DNA of 51,306 nt from the NCBI GenBank assembly GCA_020053795.1, contig JAGVMN010000035.1, positions 1-51,306 on the forward strand. Direction: 5' to 3'. Both the position numbers and the translations under genes were made by a program. The stretch is from Bacteroidia bacterium. Lineage in GTDB: Bacteria > Bacteroidota > Bacteroidia > NS11-12g > UBA9320. Position 1 is the first letter of the stretch; the number at the start of each line of letters is the position of its first letter. Below are positions 35,294-44,753 of the stretch, in pieces. The notes below the pieces were generated by a model that did no database searches, was not told where the DNA came from, and saw only the letters and a program-made list of their open reading frames with translations.

Positions 35294-37672
35294 TTAAGCT
35301 TCTTCGTCGGGGTAATCTATGAAGGCTTTTTGTTTCAGTTTTCTTAGTTCAAGAGCTTTGTCGTAAGAAAGCAACAGGCTTGGTAAGACGATCATATTGC
35401 AAAACATGGCCATCACCAGCGTGATTGAGGTGAATACGCCTAAAGCTATTGTTCCCCCAAATCTGGAAGCTCCAAAGATAATGAAACCGAAAAAAAGAAT
35501 AATAGCTGTATAGATCATACTCGGACCAAGCTCTCTGAGTGCCGCCGCCACAGATTTTTTAATATTGTATTTGCTGCGTTTTAGTTCAATTCTGTACTTA
35601 CTAAGAAAATGGATGGCAAAGTCCACTGCAATGCCGAAAGTCACACTAAATACCAACACGGTTGATGGTTTTAATGCCACGCCAAAATAGCCCATGATGC
35701 CCGCAGTAAAAACTAAGGGGATGATATTCGGAATCAGTGAAATGGTTATCATCCTGAGTGAAGTAAAAATAGTAGCCATGATGCCACCAATAACAATAAA
35801 GGCAACCAATAAACTAACCAATAGATTGTTAATCAGGTAATCATTTCCCTTTAGGAAAATGATAGAAGTACCAGTTAGTTTCACCTCATAGTCACTCACA
35901 GGGAAGTGCCTAATGGCTGCTTCTGTAATTTGTTTTTTCAAAGCTTTTATCCTCACAGAACCAACATCGGCCATCTGAACACTGATTCTCGCTTTTTGTA
36001 AGGTACTATCCGTCAGTCCTCTGACCACTTTACTCCCTTCCGATTTCTCGGGCATCATACCAATTATCTCACCCAACTCAAGATTGTTCGGAATCAAATA
36101 AAATTTGGGATTACCATCATTTTTTGCCTGACGGGCAAATTTTATCAACTGGGCGATAGATACGGGTTTTGAAAATTCGGTTAGTTTAGCAATGTCTTTT
36201 TCTAATGCATCCATTTTCCCCAGAATACGAGGGTCTTTGATTCCGCCGGGCTTTTTGGTATCAATCACAATTTCAAAGGGCATAACCCCATGAATGTTTT
36301 TCTCTAAAAACTTCAGGTCTTTGTAAAGCTCATCTCTTTTCGAAATATCGTCAACCATGAACCCAACTGCCTTTATTCTCAGCATTCCAAGGCCGCTGGC
36401 GATAACAACACAAACCGTAATTATGTAAACCCACCTGCGGTGATTGGTAACAACATGGGCCACCTTACTAATGAATGCCCTGATATATTTATTATCTAAG
36501 TGTTTGGTTTGTTTTGCAGTAGGGCTTGGTAAAAAACTGAAAATTACCGGAATCAGAATCAGTGAAATGACATAAACGAACATCACACTAAAAAAAGAAG
36601 TGACCCCAAATTCCTGAAGAATGCTGCTGCCGGTCAAAACAAAAACGCCAAAACCAACCGCTGTTGTAATATTGGTGAAAAATACGGCCAGTCCAACACG
36701 TGCAATAACCCTGTGTAAAGCCAGCATTTTATTATTATGACTTTTGTATTCATCGTGATATTTATTCAACAGATAGATGCAATTAGCTATACCTATCACC
36801 ACCATCAAAGGAGGCAGCAAGCTGCTGAGCATAGTGATCTTATAGCCAAATAATACTAAGGTACCGATGCTCCAAATGACTCCGACAATTACAACTAATA
36901 TCGGAAAAACCAGTGAATAAAACGATCTGAAAAACAAAACCAGAATAATACCGGTGATAATAATGGAAAGCAAAGTGAACAGTTTTATTTCGCTTTTTAC
37001 TTTGTTCGACATTTCGGTTCTTATCCAGGGCAGGCCGGAATAATGTGCTTTGACCTGATATTTTGAAACAATGGAATCTACCTGTTTTCTAATGCCTTCA
37101 GTTAAGGCAATTCGCTCATAAGAATCGAGCCGTTTTTTCTCAAGCGTAATAGCAATGGCTGTGAAATTTGACGAATCCTTAAATAACAAACCTTCATAAA
37201 ATCTGAGAGAGCCTATTTTTATTTTTAAAGAATCAAGCTCCAATTGGTTTGATGGTGGTGTCTGAATAACCCTTTGTTGTTTGAATACATCCAGATAAGT
37301 GCTGTCACCCTCGTTTTCTGTTGCAACTTGTGATTTGACCAATTCCGGAATATTGCCAATTGACATCACCCGCTCTACCCCCCTGGTCTTTTCAAGTCTA
37401 TCAGTAAGAGCATACCAGTCATTGAAAAAGTCTATTTTATAAATCTTATTTGTTTCTATTCCGATGACCATCACACTGCCATCATCGCCAAAAGTTTTTT
37501 TGAACGACTGATAAGTCATGAAATCAGGGTCATCATCTGGAATTATCTTCGGGTTGTCGTAAGCCAACTGAGCTTTAGAAGCCCAATATCCCATAAAGAT
37601 AGTCACCGTGATGAGCGAAAAAACCAGTACCCGTCGGTTCCTCAATACAAAGGTGGCAAATTTCTCAAACAT
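35294..37672 (-). CDS. MMPL/HAE3-type RND transporter
   Basis: 792 residues, two halves of one helix plus five helices each, with periplasmic loops. It begins VLRNRRVLVFSLITVTIFMGYW. Each half has an SSD-like helix block: ILVVIVGVIWSIGTLVLFGYK with GIANCIYLLNKYHDEY, and ALKPSTVLVFSVTFGIAVDFAIHFLSKYRIEL with Asp residues of the proton relay. It is shorter than the metal pump at 8990 and lacks its signatures. Such proteins export lipids, hopanoids or hydrophobic drugs. No adaptor or outer-membrane gene is adjacent. Confidence 0.9.
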   Translation of the reverse strand: MFEKFATFVLRNRRVLVFSLITVTIFMGYWASKAQLAYDNPKIIPDDDPDFMTYQSFKKTFGDDGSVMVIGIETNKIYKIDFFNDWYALTDRLEKTRGVERVMSIGNIPELVKSQVATENEGDSTYLDVFKQQRVIQTPPSNQLELDSLKIKIGSLRFYEGLLFKDSSNFTAIAITLEKKRLDSYERIALTEGIRKQVDSIVSKYQVKAHYSGLPWIRTEMSNKVKSEIKLFTLLSIIITGIILVLFFRSFYSLVFPILVVIVGVIWSIGTLVLFGYKITMLSSLLPPLMVVIGIANCIYLLNKYHDEYKSHNNKMLALHRVIARVGLAVFFTNITTAVGFGVFVLTGSSILQEFGVTSFFSVMFVYVISLILIPVIFSFLPSPTAKQTKHLDNKYIRAFISKVAHVVTNHRRWVYIITVCVVIASGLGMLRIKAVGFMVDDISKRDELYKDLKFLEKNIHGVMPFEIVIDTKKPGGIKDPRILGKMDALEKDIAKLTEFSKPVSIAQLIKFARQAKNDGNPKFYLIPNNLELGEIIGMMPEKSEGSKVVRGLTDSTLQKARISVQMADVGSVRIKALKKQITEAAIRHFPVSDYEVKLTGTSIIFLKGNDYLINNLLVSLLVAFIVIGGIMATIFTSLRMITISLIPNIIPLVFTAGIMGYFGVALKPSTVLVFSVTFGIAVDFAIHFLSKYRIELKRSKYNIKKSVAAALRELGPSMIYTAIILFFGFIIFGASRFGGTIALGVFTSITLVMAMFCNMIVLPSLLLSYDKALELRKLKQKAFIDYPDEEA

Positions 37673-37742
37673 AAAGGGTCGCGAAAATAGTGTATATTGT
37701 GGTCGAACGACAATTTAATAAAGGCAATCGCGGTTAAATCTT

Positions 37743-38460
37743 CTATTTTCCCTTGTCAAAATGAACAATTCCTCTATGGTTCAGTCATATCAAATAAATG
37801 GCAGAAAGGCCAGGGTCTTTAGATTCGTTTTGCTGAAGGACCACTTGATAAATCAACCGGCCCCAAAGATCGCTCACTGAAATAGTGCCGTCTTGTGGCA
37901 ACAGAAAGTTGTGGCCATGTCGTCACACATATAGGTTTTGGTATGCATCAGATAAATGTTCCCCACCAAATCGGTATGTTATGATTGAAATTGAGGCCGG
38001 CCGCATGATGGACTACGCAATATTTCACCTGTATTGATGCCCTCCCTGCTTTTTGATCGGGCAAAGCAATTAGCCGGACGACATAGCTGATGGCAGGGGT
38101 TTTGAACAATTGTCGGAATTTTTTTTCGGTTCCTTTGCCGATGAAATAAAAAGCGGCGAAGCATAAACCAAATGTCTAATGTCTTGGCCTGAAACAGTAT
38201 CTGCCCTGAAATTCAAATCAGTTAAAACTTCTTTCAAAATAACGGATTCGGAAATCGGACGTTCTTCAGTGTGTTCATCCAAATTCAGCTTTTGCCAGAC
38301 TCCGGAATGGAAGACTTCTATTTGACTCAAGGCTTGTTCATTGCTTGCCTCTTTGCAAAAGTTTGTAAAGGGTTTTTCGGGAAGAATTTTAAAGTTGCGG
38401 GGTCTCCAAAACTATTTTCAAGTAAAATTCATTTTCCAGGGTCTCTGTGATTGTTTCTAT
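37743..38460 (-). pseudogene. Decayed T9SS type A cargo gene
   Basis: The minus strand carries coding-like fragments in three frames. The 3' end reads HNFLLPQDGTISVSDLWGR, LIYQVV, and then SAIYLI-stop-LNHRGIVHFDKGK with a final stop at 37743-37745, matching a T9SS type A sorting tail (ISVSDLxGRLIY...LSAGIYLI). Upstream, FKTPAISYVVRLIALPDQKAG and IQVKYCVVHHAAG are read in other frames, and SQIEVFHSGVWQKLNLDEH further upstream. At least two frameshifts and two stops separate them. The original function is unknown. The remaining gap to 38762 holds nothing I can support. Confidence 0.55.
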
Positions 38461-38762
38461 TGCGGTGCAAATACTCGGCCAATGAATATTGAAAAGGGCG
38501 GGAAGGAACCTGTTCAATTAATTCTCATCATCATTGTAAAGATTCAAGACTTAGGGTTCTGTTTAAATACTTTCTTCATTCTTTTCTTTGACAATAAGAA
38601 ACAAAACAGAGAAATCATCAAGACTATTGCATGTGCGACAAATTAAATTCAATTATTGCCATTAAAACCCGCAGAAAATTTCGCTTAAATGATCTGTTCT
38701 ATTCTTGACCCGGGGGCTATGGCAATTGATAAAAGAATATCCGACACGGCTTATGACTCCAT

Positions 38763-39560
38763 TCACAATCCGGCCTCCTTAATAATCCCAAGCATGATCT
38801 CATGAATCGGTTGATTGGCGGCAATGATTTCAGACCCGTAAAGAGCATTGTCTTCATTTTTGAAATCACTCACCTTGCCTCCGGCCTCCTCAATAAGCAA
38901 AATTCCGGCTGCCACATCCCAGGGGCTGAGACCGTATTCGAAAAAACCATCGAAACGACCACATGCCACATAAGCCAAATCGGCTGCTGCACTTCCCAAT
39001 CGGCGAACACCCTGTGTTAGTTGTAAAAAGAGTTTCAACGCATCAATGTAACCATTGATTCTGTCGTAGTCGTAGTATGGAAATCCGGTTGCCAATAGTG
39101 AGCTTTTCAATTCCGTGTTATCAGAAACGCTGATGGATTTACCATTCAGAGTTGCCCCGCCGTCCTTGCAGGCTGCAAATATTTCGTCCTGATTGAGTTC
39201 ATAAATAACCCCAACCTGTGGGTAGTGATTATAAACCAATGCTACGCTGATGCAAAAAACCGGAATGCCGCGGACGAAATTCGTGGTACCGTCAATGGGA
39301 TCAATCACCCAAAGAAATTCTTTTTCAGTTTGATCAACAGTTTTTTCTTCAGTGAGAAAACCGGCTTGCGGGAAAATTTCTGCTAATCCGGTGGTCAGCC
39401 TTTTCTCGGCAGCGATGTCGTATTCCGTAACCAATTGATTGAAGGATTTTAACGAATAGGCCTGTGATCCGCTTTTTTTGGCTTCGATTATGGCTGTTTT
39501 TATCAGCAGTCCTGTTTCTTTGCACAGGCTAACTGTTTGATCGAGTATGGTTTTAAACAT
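38763..39560 (-). CDS. Inositol monophosphatase family protein (SuhB-like)
   Basis: 265 residues, the normal length. The Mg-binding motifs are intact: FLTEEKT (Glu), WVIDPIDGTTNFVRGIP and SPWDVAAGILLIEEAGGKVSDF. It hydrolyses myo-inositol phosphates or related sugar phosphates (or phosphoadenosine phosphate in some paralogues); the exact substrate is not shown. It stands alone; a TACCTTTG box ends four bases before the ATG. Confidence 0.93.
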   Translation of the reverse strand: MFKTILDQTVSLCKETGLLIKTAIIEAKKSGSQAYSLKSFNQLVTEYDIAAEKRLTTGLAEIFPQAGFLTEEKTVDQTEKEFLWVIDPIDGTTNFVRGIPVFCISVALVYNHYPQVGVIYELNQDEIFAACKDGGATLNGKSISVSDNTELKSSLLATGFPYYDYDRINGYIDALKLFLQLTQGVRRLGSAAADLAYVACGRFDGFFEYGLSPWDVAAGILLIEEAGGKVSDFKNEDNALYGSEIIAANQPIHEIMLGIIKEAGL

Positions 39561-39564
39561 GCAT

Positions 39565-39572
39565 CAAAGGTA
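39565..39572 (-). promoter_or_regulatory. -7 box abutting the inositol monophosphatase start
   Basis: TACCTTTG on the minus strand fits TAnnTTTG, with only ATGC between it and the ATG at 39560. A leaderless mRNA is predicted. Confidence 0.5.
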
Positions 39573-40003
39573 AAGAATGAAAGAATGAAGAATGAAGGAA
39601 TTTTCATATTGAAGGGTGTTTCAATCTTACGTTGTTTAAAGGATTGTTGGTGAGGGTTCCCAATACCGGTTGCATTATGCTCATTCGGTAGTATATATTT
39701 ATTTCTGCAAATTTGGCGGTAGTGGTCAAATACCTATAGCAGTAGAAATGAAACAGAACCTGCCTTTCTTAGTCCAATTTTTGACTCCCTTATCAACAAG
39801 TTCAATAGGTGGTAAGATTGGTTGGTAATTCATCATTTGCAAAATTAAAATTTTACGTGCTGTCGGGTGTTCCCACCGGACACTCAATGCAATGAAACTC
39901 TTTTTTTTCCGGATTTGCCTATGGTCACAGGAAATGTCTTCTGAGAGTGACGTTTCCGAATAAATCATTTTTTTTTAGAATTCCAGTGAAAAAATTCAAA
40001 CGC
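39573..40003. other. Gene-poor gap
   Basis: About 430 bp. It holds a short GAATGAA-type repeat near 39573-39600 and an 80-codon minus-strand reading at 39726-39968 with no motif or signal, which I do not call. Confidence 0.4.
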
Positions 40004-41821
40004 TTATCGCAAGAGCGTAACAGTTCCCGACCGGTTGAGCCTCTCTTTGTTGATCAACTCAATGGTTACCTGGTAGAGATAAACGCCATCTGATACGGGC
40101 AAACCCCTATAGGTTCCGTCCCAGGGGATGCCACTCTCTTGTGATTCAAAAATCCGTTCGCCCCAACGATTGTAAATAGTAATCTGGTAGCTTTTGATAT
40201 ATGGGCTGACAGGAGAAAACCCGTCATTCAGACCGTTATTGTCAGGGGTGAAAGCATTTGGCAGCCAAAGTAAATCACTCTCCACAACACAAAGTGGTAT
40301 AAAGAAAGCCTGAGTATCGCGGCAACCATTAGTTTGCTCAGCTATGATAAATATATTCCCTTTTTTAGCAGTGTTAAATGGATTGCTGATCTTTTGTTCT
40401 CCAAAATAGAAGGTATATACGGTTGGTTGCATGCGTATGGTTGCAAATTCACGGCAAGTGTCTGAAAGCAATGAGACCGTAAATTCAACTTCGGGATATA
40501 CGGTATAAGAGGCGTTATAGGTGCAATTGTTGCTGTCGGTTGCAACGACCGAAATCATTCCGGTTTGAGAGGTTATAAAGTTATTATCACCCGTATTAGT
40601 ACCATTCCATGTGTAGGTTAAATGATCAGGCAATGCGGTTAAACTTGCAGGCAATTTACAAGAATCCCCAATTCTCTTAACATTGATGTCGGACCCAGGC
40701 CCCTTTATCTTCAACCAAATACTGTCTGTTGTGGTATATTCTATTTCAGAAAAGTAACGTTTTGAGAATATAAGACTGTCTTGGGTAACTACTAGTTCAA
40801 GTGTATCACCATTGCCAAGGAGAATTCCGTTGGAATCAAACCAACCGGTAATGCCACGGCTGAAATTTTCAGTTTTTAATGTTGCCTTTTGCCCCCGACA
40901 AAATTGGCTGTCTGCCAATATGCGATGGGTTACATCCCACATGTTGATACTGTCAATATAAATTGGTCCCATAAAATATTGGAGTGTATCAGGGGTGGGG
41001 TTAAAATTAATTTCTTCTGTTTTCCAAAAGTTACCCAACGTAAGGTAGGAATAGGCACTGTCTGCATTAAATGTACCTTCAAGTTTACGCCACAAGGTAT
41101 CGTAAGAAGTTGTAAAACGCAATTTTCGTTGGTTGGGCACCGTTGGCAATAAATCCTGCTTGACCCACGTTCCTATGAACAAATTGTCAATACGATTGAA
41201 ATAAGTACTAAAAGCTACCCCATATCCATCGTGTTTAGTCAGTGGAGGAACTAAATTATTGAACTCATAATGTCCAACTTTCCTCCCCTGTGAAAGCCAA
41301 TAAGCGTAATAACTGAAATAAGTATAAAACATATAAAAGTAATAATCATGTTTCTCAATCAATGGAACACTTAATTTCTGAGTCAAATACCCTGATGTCC
41401 ACATTCTGAAAGAATCATAATTAAGAATCCCAACAGCAACAAAGTCTTTGTCAAATTTTTTGGGTGCGTAATTCAAAGAATGACATCCTCGCCCGCAACA
41501 ATTTGACCTGTTCCATGTATCGCCCAAAACAGTACTGTAATTTAACAGTGCATTATTTCTCAATCCACCTGCATAGTATTTCCATGAATTGATATCACAG
41601 AGGTCTTCGCATCTAAATTGTTTGGCGGTTGTTGCGTTCAACCATCCACTTTCAACAGGCATAGCGATATTATAATTATACCCACTGACTTTTGGACAAA
41701 TACCAAGTTCAAAACTGCCGTTGTAGATCAAATTTTGAGCCTGTGTTTTTAATCCAAAAGAACACAAATGAATAACCCAAAAAAGCCCATATAGGCATAA
41801 CTTACTAATCCGGTTTCTCAT
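40004..41821 (-). CDS. Secreted protein with gliding-motility-associated C-terminal (T9SS) domain
   Basis: 605 residues. The signal peptide ends near KTQAQ (residue ~29). The N-terminal ~270 residues start with NLIYNGSFELGICPKVSGY, contain several Cys and resemble a carbohydrate- or jelly-roll-like domain also found with OmpA or T9SS proteins. A middle region with short Ig-like units precedes the C-terminal domain LWLPNAFTPDNNGLNDGF, IYNRWGERIFES, IPWDGTYRGLPVSDGVYLYQV. It is expected on the cell surface through type IX secretion. The start is at 41821, with a TATCTTTG box 8 nt upstream and the terminator of the preceding gene just before that. Confidence 0.88.
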   Translation of the reverse strand: MRNRISKLCLYGLFWVIHLCSFGLKTQAQNLIYNGSFELGICPKVSGYNYNIAMPVESGWLNATTAKQFRCEDLCDINSWKYYAGGLRNNALLNYSTVLGDTWNRSNCCGRGCHSLNYAPKKFDKDFVAVGILNYDSFRMWTSGYLTQKLSVPLIEKHDYYFYMFYTYFSYYAYWLSQGRKVGHYEFNNLVPPLTKHDGYGVAFSTYFNRIDNLFIGTWVKQDLLPTVPNQRKLRFTTSYDTLWRKLEGTFNADSAYSYLTLGNFWKTEEINFNPTPDTLQYFMGPIYIDSINMWDVTHRILADSQFCRGQKATLKTENFSRGITGWFDSNGILLGNGDTLELVVTQDSLIFSKRYFSEIEYTTTDSIWLKIKGPGSDINVKRIGDSCKLPASLTALPDHLTYTWNGTNTGDNNFITSQTGMISVVATDSNNCTYNASYTVYPEVEFTVSLLSDTCREFATIRMQPTVYTFYFGEQKISNPFNTAKKGNIFIIAEQTNGCRDTQAFFIPLCVVESDLLWLPNAFTPDNNGLNDGFSPVSPYIKSYQITIYNRWGERIFESQESGIPWDGTYRGLPVSDGVYLYQVTIELINKERLNRSGTVTLLR

Positions 41822-41829
41822 TCACATCT

Positions 41830-41837
41830 CAAAGATA
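41830..41837 (-). promoter_or_regulatory. -7 box for the gene at 41821
   Basis: TATCTTTG on the minus strand fits TAnnTTTG and ends 8 nt before the ATG. It starts six bases after the T-run end of the upstream terminator. Confidence 0.45.
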
Positions 41838-41840
41838 ATT

Positions 41841-41878
41841 AAAAAACTTCGCGGTTTTTGAAATTGACCGCGAAGTTT
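41841..41878 (-). terminator. Terminator of the glycine-rich surface protein gene
   Basis: Arms 41844-41855 and 41867-41878 (AAACTTCGCGGT / ACCGCGAAGTTT), perfect over 12 bp, with an 11-nt loop and a T-run on the minus-strand side. It begins 13 bases after the stop of the gene at 41892. Confidence 0.8.
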
Positions 41879-41891
41879 GCGAAGTTAAAAT

Positions 41892-44486
41892 TTAAAACCG
41901 AATTTTTCTAATATCAGTTGAATTGGAAGATTTAACTACCAGCACATAAACACCTTTAGCAAAACCACTGAAGCGTTTCATACCGGCTATCTGTCCTTTT
42001 TCTATGAGTTTTCCGGCCATGTCGTAAAGCACATAATCTGCAACAACCTCTTTCTCCATTAATGCTACTTCAACAATTGCAGCCTCGGCTGTCAGTTGCA
42101 AAGTCCTAACCGTTATCAGGTCAGTGGTTTCCCAATATCTAATGTCATCATTGTCGCTGTTGGGACCGGGGGCATTGCCATCTTCTACAAAGCCGGGGGC
42201 AGCAGTGCCGCCATCGGGCTTGTCGTTGCCTTTGTTGCCATCGGGACCTGTCTTGTCCAGTCTCACTTCCGGACCTCTGCGGGGAGATTCTACCGGCCAC
42301 ACGATACCACCTTGACTCCCTCCACCATCGTTGGGGAAGGTGTAGTCGCAATTATCATCGTGTACCACCGGCTTTCTTGGGTCGTCTTTGTCTTCTAATT
42401 CATCATAGCCCGGCAAAGAGTTTGGTCGGTATTCCAATACTTTCCATGTTTTTGAACCTTCAATAAAGTTGAGTTCTATAAACCCGGAGCCAGCTATTAA
42501 TGAAATGTCGTTCACACCGACCTTATAGTTTGTTCCGGATACAGGACTATACGTTTGCAAGTCTCTTGTCTGAAACATTTTTTCCAACATGATGTCAAAA
42601 TCAGCTTTCCATGACATCATGCATTTGTAGGTTTTGGGGCAGGCGAGGGAATAATCGGTATAATAAAGAGCGGGTCTCCCCGAGCTATTGTAATTATTGT
42701 GATAATATACCGTTGGAAATCCCGATTTACTTAGGGACCGTGGCCAGGAAGAATTAGTCACGGTGAAATTATCTTTTATATTCGACAGGTTCTCAAATAC
42801 CTTGTCGCAATCGCAAATCTCAATATCCGGACAGGTGTAATCGGGGTTACATACAGAGTATGGCCAGTTGTTACAAGGCAAACTTGCCAGAGGAGACGCC
42901 CAGTTATTAGCCAATGGCAGGCTTATGTAGCTGGTTGAATAGCCGCCGCCGCCACCTGCTCCGCCGTTTCCACCCCTGAGACTCACATGCGAACTCAGTG
43001 CAGAAGTGGTTTTTTTCATCAGCCAGATAGTGCCGCAATTGCCGCCATCTCCGCCTTCGCCGCCACCGCCGCCGATGCCACTTTCGCCATAGCCGCCTAT
43101 GCTGCCCGGAGGAACAATTTTATTAAGATCACAATTTCCGTCTGCTCCCTGTCCACCTGCTCCGCCTTCGCCCCCTACACCGCCATTGGTTCCGTAGCGG
43201 CCGTTTTCTCCATCAGCAAAAATCATTTTTGTGTTAGGGCCAATTGTAGAAGCTTTACTGAAATTGTATATTTTCAACAAAACCACACCACCACCTCTTG
43301 CGGCATCGCCCGCAATGCCGCCTGCTTCACCATTGTAGCCAGAGCTTCCGGGTTGGCCACCAAGTGGAAAACGAACATTTCCTCCACCGGTGCCTCCGTA
43401 TCCACCACCGCCTGCCCCGGTGCCGCCACTTTCACCGGGGTCACCGGCGTTCCCCATTCGCATAATGGTCCAGGCGGAACTGTTGGCAGGAGTAGTGCCA
43501 GGGTCATAATGTTCAATGGTACCGATCGTAGGTGATGGAGCATTGACAAGATTATTGGCCACGCCGCCGTTTTGTGCGTTGTTGGTAGGAAATTGTCCAG
43601 TTATATCAAAATCAATATTGGCATTTGCATTTGGATTATTGGAGCACAAATAACCATTAAGGAGTGGGTTCATAGATCTATCGGGTGCCAAACTGCCACC
43701 AGGTATTGGCAAAAGTGCATAAGGGTAAGGACCATAAGACCATCCACCTGGTCCTGATATCCAGTTTCTTGCCGCAAGTTTTCCACTTCCACCCTGTCCG
43801 AGGGTGTAAGTACCTCCCACGTGGTATCCCTTGGCAGAAGCATTAATAATTCCACCATTAAAATTAAGCATACTTCCGACAACAAGGGCCAAAACACCTC
43901 CGGTGCCTGTGGCATGATCGTAAGGATGGCAAGTTATCTCTCCCTTAGGATCGAGATTGACCTCACGCCAAACGGGTACACGAATCAGTTGTACACGGGA
44001 GTCGTTGTCAAAAGTTAAAGCAGGCCAGCCGTTGCCCGTACTTGTAGGTACTTCTACGAGTAGTTTACCCGTGCCACAAGTCCAGGTAACAACCTCTACC
44101 CGACAGTTTTTGCCTACGTTGGTGCCGTTTTTGTCAGCCATTTGAATAAGAAGACACCATTTGCCAACCGGGAGATCAATAACACCGGTATTACACAATG
44201 AGGACCCTGAAACTGTTAACTCGTATCGATCGGGGCTTGAAGTCTTTTGAACTGCCGCAGTAACCCGAACACGGTTCTTATCGGCGTACCATGGTGAGTT
44301 TGTTGCGTCAACAGTTTCTGTTGTGCCATCTTCATGTAATTGAGGTGGGCCTGAGTTATTGGGCCAACCGGAAAATTGCTGAGCATTTGCTAAAAAGCAG
44401 AGTAGAAAAGCAGGCATCAAAAAGATACCTTTTAGAAACCGGGCGTACCTTGTACGATGGTTTTGAGAATAGGTAGGTAATTTCAT
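41892..44486 (-). CDS. Glycine-rich surface protein with T9SS type A tail
   Basis: 864 residues with a signal peptide ending near ANAQ (residue ~36). Residues ~130-250 contain Cys pairs and beta-strand segments (VVTWTCGTGKLLVEVP, VQLIRVPVWREVNLD). Residues ~345-515 are glycine-rich, with runs such as GGTGAGGGGYGGTGGGN and GGVGGEGGAGGQGADG, likely flexible or fibrous. Another Cys-containing region (CDCDKVFENLSNI, CPKTYKCMMSW) follows. The tail DYVLYDMAGKLIEKGQ...SGFAKGVYVLVV is a type A sorting domain. It is inferred to be a surface adhesin or matrix protein. Its promoter region shares a 21-nt block and ACGGA palindromes with the adjacent response-regulator gene. Confidence 0.85.
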   Translation of the reverse strand: MKLPTYSQNHRTRYARFLKGIFLMPAFLLCFLANAQQFSGWPNNSGPPQLHEDGTTETVDATNSPWYADKNRVRVTAAVQKTSSPDRYELTVSGSSLCNTGVIDLPVGKWCLLIQMADKNGTNVGKNCRVEVVTWTCGTGKLLVEVPTSTGNGWPALTFDNDSRVQLIRVPVWREVNLDPKGEITCHPYDHATGTGGVLALVVGSMLNFNGGIINASAKGYHVGGTYTLGQGGSGKLAARNWISGPGGWSYGPYPYALLPIPGGSLAPDRSMNPLLNGYLCSNNPNANANIDFDITGQFPTNNAQNGGVANNLVNAPSPTIGTIEHYDPGTTPANSSAWTIMRMGNAGDPGESGGTGAGGGGYGGTGGGNVRFPLGGQPGSSGYNGEAGGIAGDAARGGGVVLLKIYNFSKASTIGPNTKMIFADGENGRYGTNGGVGGEGGAGGQGADGNCDLNKIVPPGSIGGYGESGIGGGGGEGGDGGNCGTIWLMKKTTSALSSHVSLRGGNGGAGGGGGYSTSYISLPLANNWASPLASLPCNNWPYSVCNPDYTCPDIEICDCDKVFENLSNIKDNFTVTNSSWPRSLSKSGFPTVYYHNNYNSSGRPALYYTDYSLACPKTYKCMMSWKADFDIMLEKMFQTRDLQTYSPVSGTNYKVGVNDISLIAGSGFIELNFIEGSKTWKVLEYRPNSLPGYDELEDKDDPRKPVVHDDNCDYTFPNDGGGSQGGIVWPVESPRRGPEVRLDKTGPDGNKGNDKPDGGTAAPGFVEDGNAPGPNSDNDDIRYWETTDLITVRTLQLTAEAAIVEVALMEKEVVADYVLYDMAGKLIEKGQIAGMKRFSGFAKGVYVLVVKSSNSTDIRKIRF

Positions 44487-44554
44487 AATTTTAAGATTTA
44501 AGATTAAGTAAGAGATATGTAAACTGAACTCAAGCCCAATGAATTGAGACCCTT

Positions 44555-44562
44555 CAAACCTA
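44555..44562 (-). promoter_or_regulatory. -7 box for the glycine-rich protein gene
   Basis: TAGGTTTG on the minus strand fits TAnnTTTG; the ATG at 44486 is 68 nt further on. The surrounding bases 44552-44572 match 45494-45514 at 20 of 21 positions. Confidence 0.6.
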
Positions 44563-44593
44563 TATACAAAAAATCTAATAACTCTCAGTATTT

Positions 44594-44640
44594 ATACGGA
44601 AAAAATCATGTATTAATACGGAGACCAGTCTCCGTATTAA
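44594..44640. promoter_or_regulatory. ACGGA palindrome and half-site upstream of the glycine-rich gene
   Basis: TTAATACGGAGA (44613-44624) and its exact complement TCTCCGTATTAA (44629-44640) form a 12-bp inverted repeat (13 with the flanking C/G pair). A further ATACGGA half-site lies at 44594-44600. The palindrome lies 50 nt upstream of the -7 box. A LuxR-type regulator is encoded next door, so operator function is inferred. Confidence 0.55.
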
Positions 44641-44711
44641 CCGCCGATTTGATTTGTTAAAATTGAAAATTTGCTGTGAACGGAATACCTGAAGCTAAGT
44701 ATTAGGTTGCT

Positions 44712-44731
44712 TATAAAAACAGTAGATCTGT
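44712..44731 (-). terminator. Weak terminator after the response-regulator gene
   Basis: ACAG/CTGT stem with a 5-nt loop (44719-44731) followed on the minus strand by TTTTTAT, 23 bases after the stop. The stem is short. Confidence 0.35.
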
Positions 44732-44753
44732 CTTAGTTCTGACTTTTATTTGG

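Noticed and set aside
38341-38646. 101-codon ORF on the plus strand
   Set aside because: Partly opposite the decayed T9SS gene; no motif and poor start context.
39726-39968. 80-codon ORF on the minus strand
   Set aside because: No signal, domain or promoter; composition does not look coding throughout.
42096-44476. Several ORFs opposite the glycine-rich gene
   Set aside because: GC-rich glycine codons keep the opposite frames open; no start context or motif.
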